A stretch of DNA of 64,000 nucleotides from Eikenella corrodens (GTDB lineage: Bacteria > Pseudomonadota > Gammaproteobacteria > Burkholderiales > Neisseriaceae). The translations under genes were made by a program, and so were the position numbers. Positions 33,939-41,991 of the stretch are shown here, piece by piece. The stretch spans positions 62,001-126,000 of the forward strand of contig NZ_CP034670.1 in NCBI RefSeq assembly GCF_003990355.1, given 5' to 3'. How positions within the stretch are numbered: the first letter of the stretch is position 1; each line of letters starts with the position of its first letter. The notes under the pieces were generated by a model. The model was given only the letters and a program-made list of their open reading frames with translations, was not told the DNA's origin and did no database searches.

Positions 33939-35015
33939 ATGCAAACGATTAAAAAAATTGATGCCGCAGCCCTACGCGCGTTTACCGAGGCCGCCTTTAA
34001 GGCATACGGCTTCGTGCCCGAAGAAGCGGCGCAGATTACCGATGTGCTGATGGCTGCCGACCTCTGCGGCGTAGACACACACGGCTCGCAGCGGCTGGAA
34101 ATGTACCGCCAGCATATCAACGGCGGCTTCGTGCGCATCGGCGCCAAACCGGAAACCGTGTTTGAAACGCCCGTGTCGGCCGTGGTGGACGGTCATGCCG
34201 CCATGGGGCAGCTCGTATCGCGCTATGCCATGCAGATTGCCATCGACAAGGCCAAACAAAGCGGCATCGGCATGGTGTCGGTGCGCAATTCCAACCACTA
34301 CGGCATCGCCGCCTACTACAGCAGCATGGCCGCCAGCCAAGGCCTGGTGGGCATTTCCATGACCAACTCCTTCCCCATCGTGGTGCCCACCTACGGCCGT
34401 ACCCCGATGATGGGCACCAACCCCATTGCCGTGGCCATTCCCGCCAGCCCGACCGATTTCAGCCTCGATGCCGCCACCTCCGTGGTTGCCTTCGGCAAGC
34501 CCGAGGTATACCTCAAAAAAGGCCTGACCGCCCCGCTGGGCTGGGCGATTAACAGCCGGGGCGTAGACGAAACCGACCCGCAGATTATCGTGGAATGCGT
34601 ACGCCAAGGCTTGGGCGGCGGCATGTATCCCTTGGGCGGCGGCAGCGAGCTGTTCGGCAGCCACAAAGGTTACGGCTATGCCGTGCTGGTGGAATTTTTC
34701 TCCGCCTGCCTGTCGCAAGGCACCACGTCCAACCACACCATGAAAAACGGCCATGCCGGCATCTGCCACCATTTCGCCGCCTTCAACCCGGAAATCTTCG
34801 GCGATGCCCAAGCCATCCGCAGCCGTTTCAGCGCCTATCTGCAAGAGCTGCGCGAATCGGCAAAAGCCGCCGGCCAAGAGCGGATTTATATCCACGGCGA
34901 AAAAGAAGCCGAATGCTGCCGCGAACGCAAACAAAGCGGTATTCCCATCCTGCCCAAAACGCTGGACGAAATGCGCCGCTTGGCCGAGGAGCTCGGGCTG
35001 CCGTTTGAGTGGTAG
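33939..35015 (+). CDS. Ldh family (malate/L-lactate type) NAD(P)-dependent oxidoreductase
   Basis: A 358-residue protein of the LDH2/MDH2 family, which uses NAD(P) to oxidise 2-hydroxy acids such as malate, lactate or ureidoglycolate. This family is unrelated to classical lactate dehydrogenase. Typical segments are LMAADLCGVDTHGSQRLEMY (His and Arg at the substrate site), SVRNSNHYGIAAYYSSMA, MTNSFPIVVPTYGRTPMMGTNPIAVAIP and FGSHKGYGYAVLVEF. Strong RBS GGAGGAGG. Full length. Substrate not predictable. Confidence 0.92.
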   Translation: MQTIKKIDAAALRAFTEAAFKAYGFVPEEAAQITDVLMAADLCGVDTHGSQRLEMYRQHINGGFVRIGAKPETVFETPVSAVVDGHAAMGQLVSRYAMQIAIDKAKQSGIGMVSVRNSNHYGIAAYYSSMAASQGLVGISMTNSFPIVVPTYGRTPMMGTNPIAVAIPASPTDFSLDAATSVVAFGKPEVYLKKGLTAPLGWAINSRGVDETDPQIIVECVRQGLGGGMYPLGGGSELFGSHKGYGYAVLVEFFSACLSQGTTSNHTMKNGHAGICHHFAAFNPEIFGDAQAIRSRFSAYLQELRESAKAAGQERIYIHGEKEAECCRERKQSGIPILPKTLDEMRRLAEELGLPFEW

Positions 35016-35047
35016 GGCTTGAATACGGCAGTAATAAAGGTTCTTGA

Positions 35048-35217
35048 ATTCGGATTTCAAGCGCAACACTTAGGTACTAGCGGTTAGAACAGATTCAAGA
35101 ATAAAACACTTGGCGTTTCGCAGCCAAGTGTTTTTCTCGGCCGGCGGTTCAACTCATCTTTAACCCTGCGTATCTCCCGATCAGCTGGTATTTCGGAAAT
35201 CGGTTTGTTTGGGGAAG
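35048..35217 (-). mobile_element. IS30-family remnant, 3' end only
   Basis: Bases 35048-35217 are nearly identical to the left 170 bp of the decayed IS30 element at 22268, including the terminal repeat ATTCGGATTTCAAGCGCAAC. The homology ends where a CREE begins, at the same site as in the other copy. Confidence 0.8.
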
Positions 35218-35320
35218 TATAGTGGATTAACAAAAATCAGGGCAAGGTGGCGAGCCGCAGACAGTGCACACGTTACGGCAAAGCGGGCCAACACCGTACT
35301 GGTTTTGTTAATTCACTATA
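35218..35320. mobile_element. Correia-like element next to the IS30 remnant
   Basis: A 103-bp copy at the same position relative to the IS30 end as the copy at 22437. Beyond it, at 35321, the sequence no longer resembles the transposase. Confidence 0.85.
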
Positions 35321-35447
35321 TGCGGCTAAGGCCGCCATCATCTCTAATGGCTGAAAAATCCGCAGCCTAACCTTTGCTTTCCAAGCAGCCGCGCCCGGCT
35401 TCGTCTATAATCCCGCCTTCCTTCCCGCCCCGAAAGGCTACCTGAAA

Positions 35448-35870
35448 ATGACTTTGCCGAAATTCCTTACCCCCCTTCTTGCCACGCTGCTGCTTGCCGC
35501 CTGCGGTGCCACTTTCGCGCCGCAGGATTTGCCGCATTTGGCGGCGGGCGAGAGCCGCCGTTTCAAGCTGGAGCGGCTGGATGAAACCGGCGCGGCGGAG
35601 CAGGTGTCGCTGTTGGTGGTGCAGGGCGAGACGGGCGGGCAGTCGCGCTGGATTCAAACCGATGCGTTCGGTGCGCCGCTGGCGCGTTTGCTGGCCACGA
35701 AAAGCGGCTGGCGGCGCGACGGCTTCGTGCCGCCGAACCATGCCGCGCAGGCGGTGTTCACGGCAATGTTCCCGCTGTTGGAAAACGGTTTTTCAGACGG
35801 CCGGCCGCGCGAGTTGGAGGGCGGCGGGGCGAAATGGCGGCTAACGCCTTTGGGAGAGAATGATGAATAA
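35448..35870 (+). CDS. DUF3261-like lipoprotein of an aryl polyene-type cluster
   Basis: A 140-residue lipoprotein; the signal peptide ends in the lipobox LLLAAC with Cys19. The mature domain (RRFKLERLDETGAAEQVSLLVVQGE... SRWIQTDAFGAPLARLLATKSGW) fits the DUF3261 lipoproteins found in aryl polyene biosynthesis clusters, which suggests an outer-membrane role in handling the lipid product. The ATG directly follows an uptake word, with no recognisable ribosome-binding site, as if a junction lay there. It overlaps the ketosynthase gene by 11 bp. GCCGTCTGAA, the Neisseria uptake core, is read in its 3' part at 35792-35801. Confidence 0.75.
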   Translation: MTLPKFLTPLLATLLLAACGATFAPQDLPHLAAGESRRFKLERLDETGAAEQVSLLVVQGETGGQSRWIQTDAFGAPLARLLATKSGWRRDGFVPPNHAAQAVFTAMFPLLENGFSDGRPRELEGGGAKWRLTPLGENDE

Positions 35871-37089
35871 GGCACGGGCATACCTCGGCCGGCCGGGTTT
35901 GGTGTCGGCTTTGGGCAGCGGTTTGGCGGAGCATTTGGATGGTTTGTTGAGGCCGTCTGAAAACAGCCCGCTCACGTTTTCCACCGAATGGGTGAAGGGC
36001 AAAAACCGTGCTTTCGGCGCGATAAACCGCCCGTTGCGCCCGTTTCCCGACCATCTGCCCGCCGAACACCGCAGCCGCAACAATCAATTGCTGTGGGACG
36101 CTTTAGCGCAAATCGAGCCGCAGATTCAGGCAGCCCTCAGCCGCTACGGCGCAGACAGAATCGGCGTGGTCATCGGCACGTCGGTGGGCGGCGCGGATGA
36201 AAATATCCCGCTGTTCCAACACGTTGCAAACGGCGGCGGCTGGGCGGACATTCCGTTCAAACAGCAGGCGCAACTGCTTTCCTCGCCCGCCGATTTTGCC
36301 GCGGCGGCGTACGGCCTGCAGGGCGCGTGCTACGGCGTATCCACCGCCTGCACGTCCGGCGCGCGGGCGCTCATCAGCGCGGCGCGGCTGCTGCGGCTGG
36401 GCGTATGCGACGCGGTGTTGTGCGGCGGCGTGGACACGCTCTCGCCGCTCACCATCAACGGTTTCGCCTCGCTGGAAGTACTTTCAGACGGCATGGCCAA
36501 CCCGTTTTCGCGCAACCGCAACGGCATCAACATCGGCGAAGCCGCCGCCGTATTCGTGATGACCCGCGAAGATAACGGCGACGCCCTGCCGCTCTTGGGC
36601 TACGGCGCCAGCAGCGACGCGCACCATATGTCTTCCCCCCGCCCCGACGGCCTCGGCGCGGCGCAGGCTTTTCAGGTAGCCTTAAACCATGTGGGATTGC
36701 CGCCCGAAAGCATCGGCTGGATCAACCTGCACGGCACCGGCACGCTGCTCAACGACGGCATGGAAAGCCGCGCCGTGGCCGAAGTGTTCGGCAGCCACAC
36801 CGCCGCCACTTCCACCAAACCGCTCACCGGCCACACCCTCGGCGCAGCCGGCGCGCTCGAAGCCGCCTTCGTATGGGGCATCGCCAGCCGCCGCGACAAC
36901 CCGGAAGGCAGCCTGCCGCCCCAACTGTGGGACGGCCAAGCCGACCCCGAACTGCCGCCTATCGCGCTCACCGCTTCAGGCAGCCGGTGGCCGCAAGGGC
37001 GGCGCATCGGCGCGAGTTCGTCGTTTGCCTTCGGCGGCAACAACAGCGTCCTCATCATCGGAGAAGAACATGCCCCAATGTCCGATTAA
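35860..37089 (+). CDS. Beta-ketoacyl-ACP synthase, aryl polyene type
   Basis: A 409-residue ketosynthase that condenses acyl chains with malonyl-ACP. The catalytic triad is present: Cys in YGVSTACTSGAR (about residue 165), His in NLHGTGTLLND and His in TKPLTGHTLGAAG. The protein resembles FabB/FabF-like ApeO-type enzymes of aryl polyene clusters. It is coupled to its neighbours on both sides by overlaps (11 bp and 20 bp). It carries the Neisseria DUS words AGGCCGTCTGAA (35950) and ATGCCGTCTGAA (36483, inverted) as well as one eikDUS at 36668, a sign of exchange between genera. Confidence 0.88.
   Translation: MMNKARAYLGRPGLVSALGSGLAEHLDGLLRPSENSPLTFSTEWVKGKNRAFGAINRPLRPFPDHLPAEHRSRNNQLLWDALAQIEPQIQAALSRYGADRIGVVIGTSVGGADENIPLFQHVANGGGWADIPFKQQAQLLSSPADFAAAAYGLQGACYGVSTACTSGARALISAARLLRLGVCDAVLCGGVDTLSPLTINGFASLEVLSDGMANPFSRNRNGINIGEAAAVFVMTREDNGDALPLLGYGASSDAHHMSSPRPDGLGAAQAFQVALNHVGLPPESIGWINLHGTGTLLNDGMESRAVAEVFGSHTAATSTKPLTGHTLGAAGALEAAFVWGIASRRDNPEGSLPPQLWDGQADPELPPIALTASGSRWPQGRRIGASSSFAFGGNNSVLIIGEEHAPMSD
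35950..35961 (+). repeat. Neisseria AG-DUS word
   Basis: An exact AGGCCGTCTGAA inside the ketosynthase gene. A core GCCGTCTGAA also occurs inverted at 35792-35801. Confidence 0.85.
36483..36494 (-). repeat. Neisseria AT-DUS word
   Basis: TTCAGACGGCAT, the exact complement of ATGCCGTCTGAA, the word preferred by N. meningitidis and N. gonorrhoeae. Confidence 0.85.
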
Positions 37090-37573
37090 ACAACCCGCCG
37101 CCCTCCTGCCGCACAGCGGCCGCATGGTGCTGCTGGACGAAGTTCTATCCTACGACGACAACAACCTGCACGCCGCCTGCACCATCCGGCCCGACTGCAT
37201 CCTGCTTCCCGACGGCGCCAACGCCCTGCCCGGCTGGCTCGGCCTCGAAATCATGGCGCAAGGCGTGGGCGCATGGGCGGGCGCGCATGCGCTGGACGCC
37301 GGCCGCCCCGTGCAGCTCGGCTTCCTGCTCGGCACCCGCAAACTCACCTTCGGGCTACCTGAAATCCCCGTCGGCACCGTGCTCGACGTACAAATCACCC
37401 TGTCCTGGCAAGACAACGCCACCAACATGGGCGTGTTCGACTGCGTCCTCACCTGCCGCACCCCGCCCCCCGACCGCGAAGACCTCACACCCGGCACACT
37501 GCTCCTCTCCGGCGCACTCAACGTATTCAGTCCCACCAGCCGCGAGGCTTTAGACGCGATTTTGGGGCGGTAG
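37070..37573 (+). CDS. ApeP-like 3-hydroxyacyl-ACP dehydratase
   Basis: A 167-residue hot-dog fold protein: LLPHSGRMVLLDEVLSYDDNN, then LPGWLGLEIMAQGVGAWAGAHA, which contains the dehydratase helix with Glu, and GFLLGTRKLTF. It matches the ApeP dehydratases that act with an aryl polyene ketosynthase. The start at 37070 has GGAGAAG five bases upstream and overlaps the ketosynthase by 20 bp. The usual next genes (ketoreductase apeQ, second ketosynthase apeR) are absent: a hairpin and dsbC follow. Confidence 0.85.
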   Translation: MPQCPIKQPAALLPHSGRMVLLDEVLSYDDNNLHAACTIRPDCILLPDGANALPGWLGLEIMAQGVGAWAGAHALDAGRPVQLGFLLGTRKLTFGLPEIPVGTVLDVQITLSWQDNATNMGVFDCVLTCRTPPPDREDLTPGTLLLSGALNVFSPTSREALDAILGR

Positions 37574-37674
37574 CGGCTTCCGCCCCGCCAAACCCGCCGC
37601 ACTGCATTTTCAGGTAGCCTTCCTCCGGCCAAACAACCGGTTTTCAGGCTATAGTGCCCAACTGCATTCCAAAG

Positions 37675-37721
37675 CAACAGGCTGCCCGAAAACCGGAAAA
37701 TGGTTTTCGGGCAGCCTGTTG
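37675..37721. terminator. GC-rich hairpin between ApeP-like gene and dsbC
   Basis: A 20-bp perfect stem CAACAGGCTGCCCGAAAACC with a seven-base loop between convergent genes. It is probably a two-way terminator. Confidence 0.65.
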
Positions 37722-37748
37722 TTGGTTTGCAAACTATCGGTGCAGGCC

Positions 37749-38537
37749 TTATTTCTGGTTGGCTTCCAATACTTTTTGCAATTCTTCTTTCGGCATATAG
37801 CCGGCCATCACCTTACCGTTGGGGAATACCACGGTGGGGGTACCGTTGAAGCCGTAGCGGTTGCCCAGCGCCATGGTTTCTTTCACCGGGTTTTCGCAGC
37901 CGGCGGATTCGGGCGGCACGGTGCCTTTGCGCATCCATTCGGTCCAAGCGGCGGTGCGGTTGGGGCTGCACCAAATGCGCACGGCTTTGGCTTCGGCGGA
38001 GGGGTGCAGGCTGGGGATGGGCATCATGAAGTTGTAGATGGTGAGGTCGGTCATCTGCTCGAATTCTTTTTCCAAACGGCGGCAGAAGGGGCAGTCGGGG
38101 TCGGAGAACACGGCCACTTTCAGCCTGCCGTTGCCGCGCACTTCTTTAATGGCGGAATCGAGCGGCAGGGTGGAGAAATCGATGCGGTTGAGCTCTTCGC
38201 GGCGGGTTTCGGAAAGGTTGCTGCGTTTGTTCACATCGATCAAATCGCCGGTAAACATATAGTTGCCGTCGGCAGTCATGTACACCAGCTGGTTGCCGGA
38301 CAGGAACACTTCATACAGGCCGCTGACGGGAGCGGGGATAACGCTCAACACTTCCAGGCCTTGATCGCCGTAGGTTTGGGTGAGCTTGTTGCGGATAACG
38401 GCTTCGGGGCTGCCGGCGGGCGCGGAGGCGGCCGAAGCAGCAGCGCCGGAGGCGTTTTGCTGCGCGGCGGGCTGGGCGTTGCAGGCGGCCAAAGGCAGCA
38501 GCGCGGCCAGCAAGATGGCGGAGAGGGTGTGCTTCAT
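37749..38537 (-). CDS. dsbC: Thiol:disulfide interchange protein, DsbC/DsbG family (lipoprotein)
   Basis: A 262-residue periplasmic disulfide isomerase. The N-terminus is a lipoprotein signal (LLPLAAC, Cys19) followed by an Ala/Ser-rich linker. The DsbC-type dimerisation domain is at about 45-120, and a thioredoxin-fold domain carries the active site CPFC at 149-152 (FSDPDCPFCRRLEKEF). The cis-Pro segment is FNGTPTVVFPNG. Lipid anchoring is unlike E. coli DsbC but is seen in neisserial relatives. The enzyme should repair wrong disulfides in exported proteins. Confidence 0.92.
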   Translation of the reverse strand: MKHTLSAILLAALLPLAACNAQPAAQQNASGAAASAASAPAGSPEAVIRNKLTQTYGDQGLEVLSVIPAPVSGLYEVFLSGNQLVYMTADGNYMFTGDLIDVNKRSNLSETRREELNRIDFSTLPLDSAIKEVRGNGRLKVAVFSDPDCPFCRRLEKEFEQMTDLTIYNFMMPIPSLHPSAEAKAVRIWCSPNRTAAWTEWMRKGTVPPESAGCENPVKETMALGNRYGFNGTPTVVFPNGKVMAGYMPKEELQKVLEANQK

Positions 38538-38638
38538 GGGTTTGTTCTCATTAAGATGGTTAAAAACGGGCGCATTATACCGAAATCTGTGCGGGCGGGC
38601 TTTTGCGGCGTGTAAATGTAATTTATTGCCCGGATTGG

Positions 38639-38669
38639 TTTTCAGGTAGCCTTTGAAAGGCTACCTGAA
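38639..38669. terminator. DUS-pair hairpin after earP
   Basis: TTCAGGTAGCCTTT and its complement, separated by one base. Confidence 0.55.
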
Positions 38670-38696
38670 GCTGTTTGGGCGGCAGCAATGTATTCT

Positions 38697-39887
38697 TCAG
38701 CCCAACAGCCCCGGCCAGCGCGCCAACACGCGCTCTACGGCATCGGGTTGGCGCAGCAGTCCGCCCTGCCATTGTTCGGCAGCCTGCTGCCATTGCGGCA
38801 GTTGTTGCAGCAGTTGCCGCCAGCTTTCGGCACGGGCGGCGGGCGTGAGTGCGGCGGCGTGGTTCAGGTCGTCGGAAAGGGCTTGGTGGGCGGCGGGCAG
38901 CGGGGCAAACGCGGCGGCTTTATGCCAGAAGGCGTGCAGCTTGGGCAGGTGTGCCTGCTCGGTCTGCGGATAGATGTGCCACAGCAGGGGTTTGCCGGCG
39001 AGCTGGGCGCGCACGAAGCTGTCTTCGCCGCGCACGATGGCCATATCGGCCAGCCACAGCACAGCATCAAATTCGGCCTGCGGCACAAAGCCGATGCGGA
39101 TCAGCCGCACCGCACCGGCCTGCCACACGCTGCCGGGCCCGCGCAGGGCGTGCTCGGGAATCGCGCCGGCTTGGTGCAGGCTGTGGATAATTTGCCGGTC
39201 GGCCAGCCATACGTCTAAGGCTTCGCCCGCTTCCTGCCAGGCGGCGAGCCAATCGGCCCACTGTGCGCCGGCATAGCCGAAGCAGAAACATTGCACGGCG
39301 CGGCGCGGGGTTTCAGGTAGCCCCAAGTGGCGGCGCAAGGCGGCTTGGGCGGCGGGGTTGGCGAGAAAGGCCTGCTGCTTTTTCAGGTAGCCTGCTTCGC
39401 ACAGGAGGCCGCCGCTGGTTTCGCTAAAACCCATCAGCCAAAAATATTTTTCCGTGCCGTCGGCTTGCAGCGAAGGCTTGCCGTGCATGGCTTCCGCCCA
39501 AGGTTCGGCGCTGAGGTATTCCCAATTGAGCCACAGCGGGCGGTGTGCGCGGACGGCGGCAAGCGCGGCGGGGGGCAAATCGCAGCCGAAGGTTTCGATT
39601 ACTAAGGTGGGCGCAACTGCGGCCAATTCAGCCGCAATGCTTTCGGCCGCGTCGCCCTGCCAGTGGTGTGCCCGAATATCGGCGGGCAGCGGGGCATCGC
39701 CGAGCAGTTTGGCCAGCGCGGCGGGATGGTCGTGCCAGAGGGCTACCTGAAAACCGGCTTCGTTCAGTCGGCATGCCAGCCGCAGGGAAACGCCGATGTC
39801 GCCGTAGTTGTCGATCACGCGGCAAAACAACCAGGCGGCGGGCGGGGTGTCGGTATGTTTGGATGGAAAAAACGGGTTTGATGGCAC
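38697..39887 (-). CDS. earP: EF-P arginine rhamnosyltransferase EarP
   Basis: A glycosyltransferase of about 396 residues that transfers rhamnose from dTDP-rhamnose to an Arg of elongation factor P, needed for polyproline translation. The N-terminal motif WLFCRVIDNYGDIGVSLRLA and the late RGEDSFVRAQLAGKPLLWHIYPQ are diagnostic of the EarP family. No ATG lies near the N-terminus. GTG at 39887 is preferred here, but TTG at 39908 is possible. Three uptake words lie in frame (read as LPETP, GYLKK and FQVAL). efp, its usual neighbour, is not within the window. Confidence 0.9.
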   Translation of the reverse strand: MPSNPFFPSKHTDTPPAAWLFCRVIDNYGDIGVSLRLACRLNEAGFQVALWHDHPAALAKLLGDAPLPADIRAHHWQGDAAESIAAELAAVAPTLVIETFGCDLPPAALAAVRAHRPLWLNWEYLSAEPWAEAMHGKPSLQADGTEKYFWLMGFSETSGGLLCEAGYLKKQQAFLANPAAQAALRRHLGLPETPRRAVQCFCFGYAGAQWADWLAAWQEAGEALDVWLADRQIIHSLHQAGAIPEHALRGPGSVWQAGAVRLIRIGFVPQAEFDAVLWLADMAIVRGEDSFVRAQLAGKPLLWHIYPQTEQAHLPKLHAFWHKAAAFAPLPAAHQALSDDLNHAAALTPAARAESWRQLLQQLPQWQQAAEQWQGGLLRQPDAVERVLARWPGLLG

Positions 39888-39979
39888 GATAAATCTTTCG
39901 CTGGGCAAATCCTCAGACAGGACGGCAATTTACGTTAGCTGCGCGCTCTGTCAAGCGTTTTGGCGGAAATTTTTTTGGT

Positions 39980-40194
39980 TTTCCCACAAGGGGCTAAGGA
40001 AGCCGCTTTCGGATTGGCATAAAGGCTCAAATCTGCTGCTTGACAAGTTTCGCTTTCATTTAATCATTTGATATTTTTATACTTTTAAAAAATTGGCCAT
40101 TTTTTACGCAACCTAAGCCAAGGCCTGATTTATCAGGAAATCTTACGCTTCCCACAGGGTTTTCCACAAAGTTTTCCACAGCTTTTGTGGGTAA
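39980..40194. other. Candidate replication origin: DnaA-box-like cluster with AT-rich stretch
   Basis: The 657-bp gap between earP and prmC has no gene. TTTTCCACA occurs at 40160-40168 and 40172-40180; TGTGGGTAA (complement TTACCCACA) is at 40186-40194; weaker words CTTCCCACA (40148) and TTTCCCACA (39980) also occur. All are one to two bases from TTATCCACA. An AT-rich block (about 40047-40107: TTTAATCATTTGATATTTTT, then TTTTAAAAAATTGG) lies between them and could melt. smc, parA and rsmG, often origin-proximal, are within tens of kb. The rest of the gap (40270-40540) holds three uptake words. Confidence 0.45.
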
Positions 40195-40544
40195 GGGATA
40201 AAGCTGCAATAGCCGCGTTTTTTTGGCAGATTATTGCCTGCGGCAGATGGGCGGACAGGTTAGGGATGGATGCCGTTGGAGCACAGGCAGCCGACTAAAT
40301 TTCAGGTAGCCTTCCGCATGGGCACACTGTTCAACTACGTCGGCAAAAACGGCCTATTTGGCATAGAAAATGGTTGCCAGGCGGGCAGGATGGGAGGCTA
40401 CCTGAAAACATCGCTTCAATATAGCCGCTGCCATTTTCATTTTAATCCACTATCGCTGCGCAGAGCCGCCGCTTTCAGGTAGCCTTTTGCCGTGCCGTCG
40501 TTTCAGCTACCATAGCCGCCGTTTGATTTAACAAAGAAGCAACC

Positions 40545-41357
40545 ATGACTTTTCAACAATGGCTCGATTCCTGCCGCCTGCCCCGCCTGGAGGCACGGCT
40601 GCTGGTGGAAGCCGTGTGCCGCATCTCTCATGTGCGGCTGATCAGCCGCAGCGGCGACGAGCTGCCGCAGCCGCAGCGCGCCGTACTCGATATGCTGGCC
40701 GCGCGCCGCCGCCGGGGCGAGCCGATGGCTTATTTGCTCGGCAGCCGCGAGTTTTACGGCAGAAGTTTCCGCGTGTCGCCAGCCGTGCTGATTCCGCGCC
40801 CCGAAACCGAGCTTTTGGTGGAGGCCGCGCTTGCACGCCTGCCCCCGGGCGGGCGGCTGTGGGATTTGGGCTGCGGCAGTGGCATCATTGGCATTACCGT
40901 GGCGCTGGAACGATCCGATGCCGCCGTACGCGCTTCCGACATCAGCCACGATACGCTGACTGTGGCGCAAGCCAATGCCGCTGTGCTGGGCGCAAGCATC
41001 GAATGGGCGCAAGGCTCATGGTTTGCGGCTCTGCCCGCGGCAGAAGGCCTGTTCGACATCATCGCCAGCAATCCGCCCTACATCGAGGCTGGCGACGAAC
41101 ACCTGACACAAGGCGACCTGCGCTTCGAGCCCACCGCCGCACTCACCGATTTTGCCGACGGCCTCAGCCATATCCGCACCCTCGCCGCCCAAGCCCAAGG
41201 CTGCCTGAAACCGGGCGGCTGGCTGCTGCTGGAACACGGCTGGAACCAAGGCGAAGCCGTGCGCGGCATTTTGGCCGAACACGGCTGGCAGCAGGTGGAT
41301 ACCCTGCGCGACTTGGCCGGGCTGGATAGGGTGAGCATCGGGCGGAAGGCGGTATAG
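40545..41357 (+). CDS. prmC: Release factor glutamine methyltransferase PrmC
   Basis: A 270-residue SAM-dependent enzyme that methylates the GGQ glutamine of RF1/RF2. The N-terminal helical domain is at 1-70; the SAM motif DLGCGSGIIGITVAL is at about 106-120, and the catalytic NPPYIE lies in DIIASNPPYIEAGDEHL. Full length. A Simonsiella-type word AGGCTGCCTGAA (41198) encodes GCLK here. The usual upstream partner prfA is not adjacent; the putative origin region precedes it. Confidence 0.95.
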   Translation: MTFQQWLDSCRLPRLEARLLVEAVCRISHVRLISRSGDELPQPQRAVLDMLAARRRRGEPMAYLLGSREFYGRSFRVSPAVLIPRPETELLVEAALARLPPGGRLWDLGCGSGIIGITVALERSDAAVRASDISHDTLTVAQANAAVLGASIEWAQGSWFAALPAAEGLFDIIASNPPYIEAGDEHLTQGDLRFEPTAALTDFADGLSHIRTLAAQAQGCLKPGGWLLLEHGWNQGEAVRGILAEHGWQQVDTLRDLAGLDRVSIGRKAV

Positions 41358-41386
41358 CGGAAACGCGGCAGCCGCCATATTCAACG

Positions 41387-41429
41387 AAAGGCTACCTGAA
41401 AACCGGTTTGCGGTTTTCAGGTAGCCTTT
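41387..41429. terminator. Bidirectional DUS-pair terminator
   Basis: AAAGGCTACCTGAAAACCG and its full complement between convergent prmC and the XRE-type gene. Confidence 0.7.
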
Positions 41430-41452
41430 AGTCTGTCGGACAGCCGGGTGGT

Positions 41453-41851
41453 TTATTCCTGCCGGACGTGTTGTTTCAGCAGGGCGATGATTTCCTGCTG
41501 GGCGGCGAGCTCTTTGTTTTTCTGTTCGATGATTTCATCTTTGTGGGCGACGATCAGCTTCAATTTTTCGATTTCGGCCGCCAGATCGGACGAGCCATAG
41601 TAATTGGCGCTGGTGTGGTCTTGCGTTTCTTGCAGGAAGAAGAAAACGTTTTTCTCGCCGTCGGATACCAAATCGGAGAGGTTGATGTTGAAAATTTGGG
41701 CGATCTGGCTGAGTTTGTCCAGATAAAGCTTGGTTTCGCCGCACTCGATTTTGGCATATCCGTTGTGCGACATACCCAAGCGCTCGGCCATCTCCTCTTG
41801 CGACCAATGATTGAATTCCCGCAGCATTCTGATTTTGTCGTTTACATTCAT
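41453..41851 (-). CDS. XRE-family regulator with coiled-coil tail
   Basis: A 132-residue protein. A Cro/CI-type helix-turn-helix spans residues 3-60 (IRMLREFNHWSQEEMAERLGMSHNGYAKIECGE), followed by LSQIAQIFNINLSDL and a C-terminal coiled coil (about 85-130: EIEKLKLIVAHKDEIIEQKNKEL). The start at 41851 (MNVNDKIR) is preferred to a longer frame because the domain begins there. It is divergent from a small membrane-protein gene, with a palindrome between them that could be its operator. The role is unknown. Confidence 0.85.
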   Translation of the reverse strand: MNVNDKIRMLREFNHWSQEEMAERLGMSHNGYAKIECGETKLYLDKLSQIAQIFNINLSDLVSDGEKNVFFFLQETQDHTSANYYGSSDLAAEIEKLKLIVAHKDEIIEQKNKELAAQQEIIALLKQHVRQE

Positions 41852-41938
41852 TAAGACACCTTGTTCGGTTAAAGTTGCCCACCAGTCGGGTTTTTTCTGC
41901 CCTAAGCGTGGCTGGTTTGGCGGCAACGGCTGAATTTA

Positions 41939-41957
41939 CAATGTGATTGTAACATTG
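41939..41957. promoter_or_regulatory. Palindromic operator candidate
   Basis: CAATGTGATTGTAACATTG has perfect six-base arms, CAATGT and ACATTG, seven bases apart, centred about 45 bp before the membrane-protein start and 97 bp from the XRE gene start. Confidence 0.45.
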
Positions 41958-41991
41958 AAACAACCGTCAATATCACTTACAGGAGGGCAAA

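Noticed and set aside
37080..37573. Long frame from 36689 covering the dehydratase
   Set aside because: The part before 37070 is the ketosynthase gene in another frame. The RBS and the family start both support 37070.
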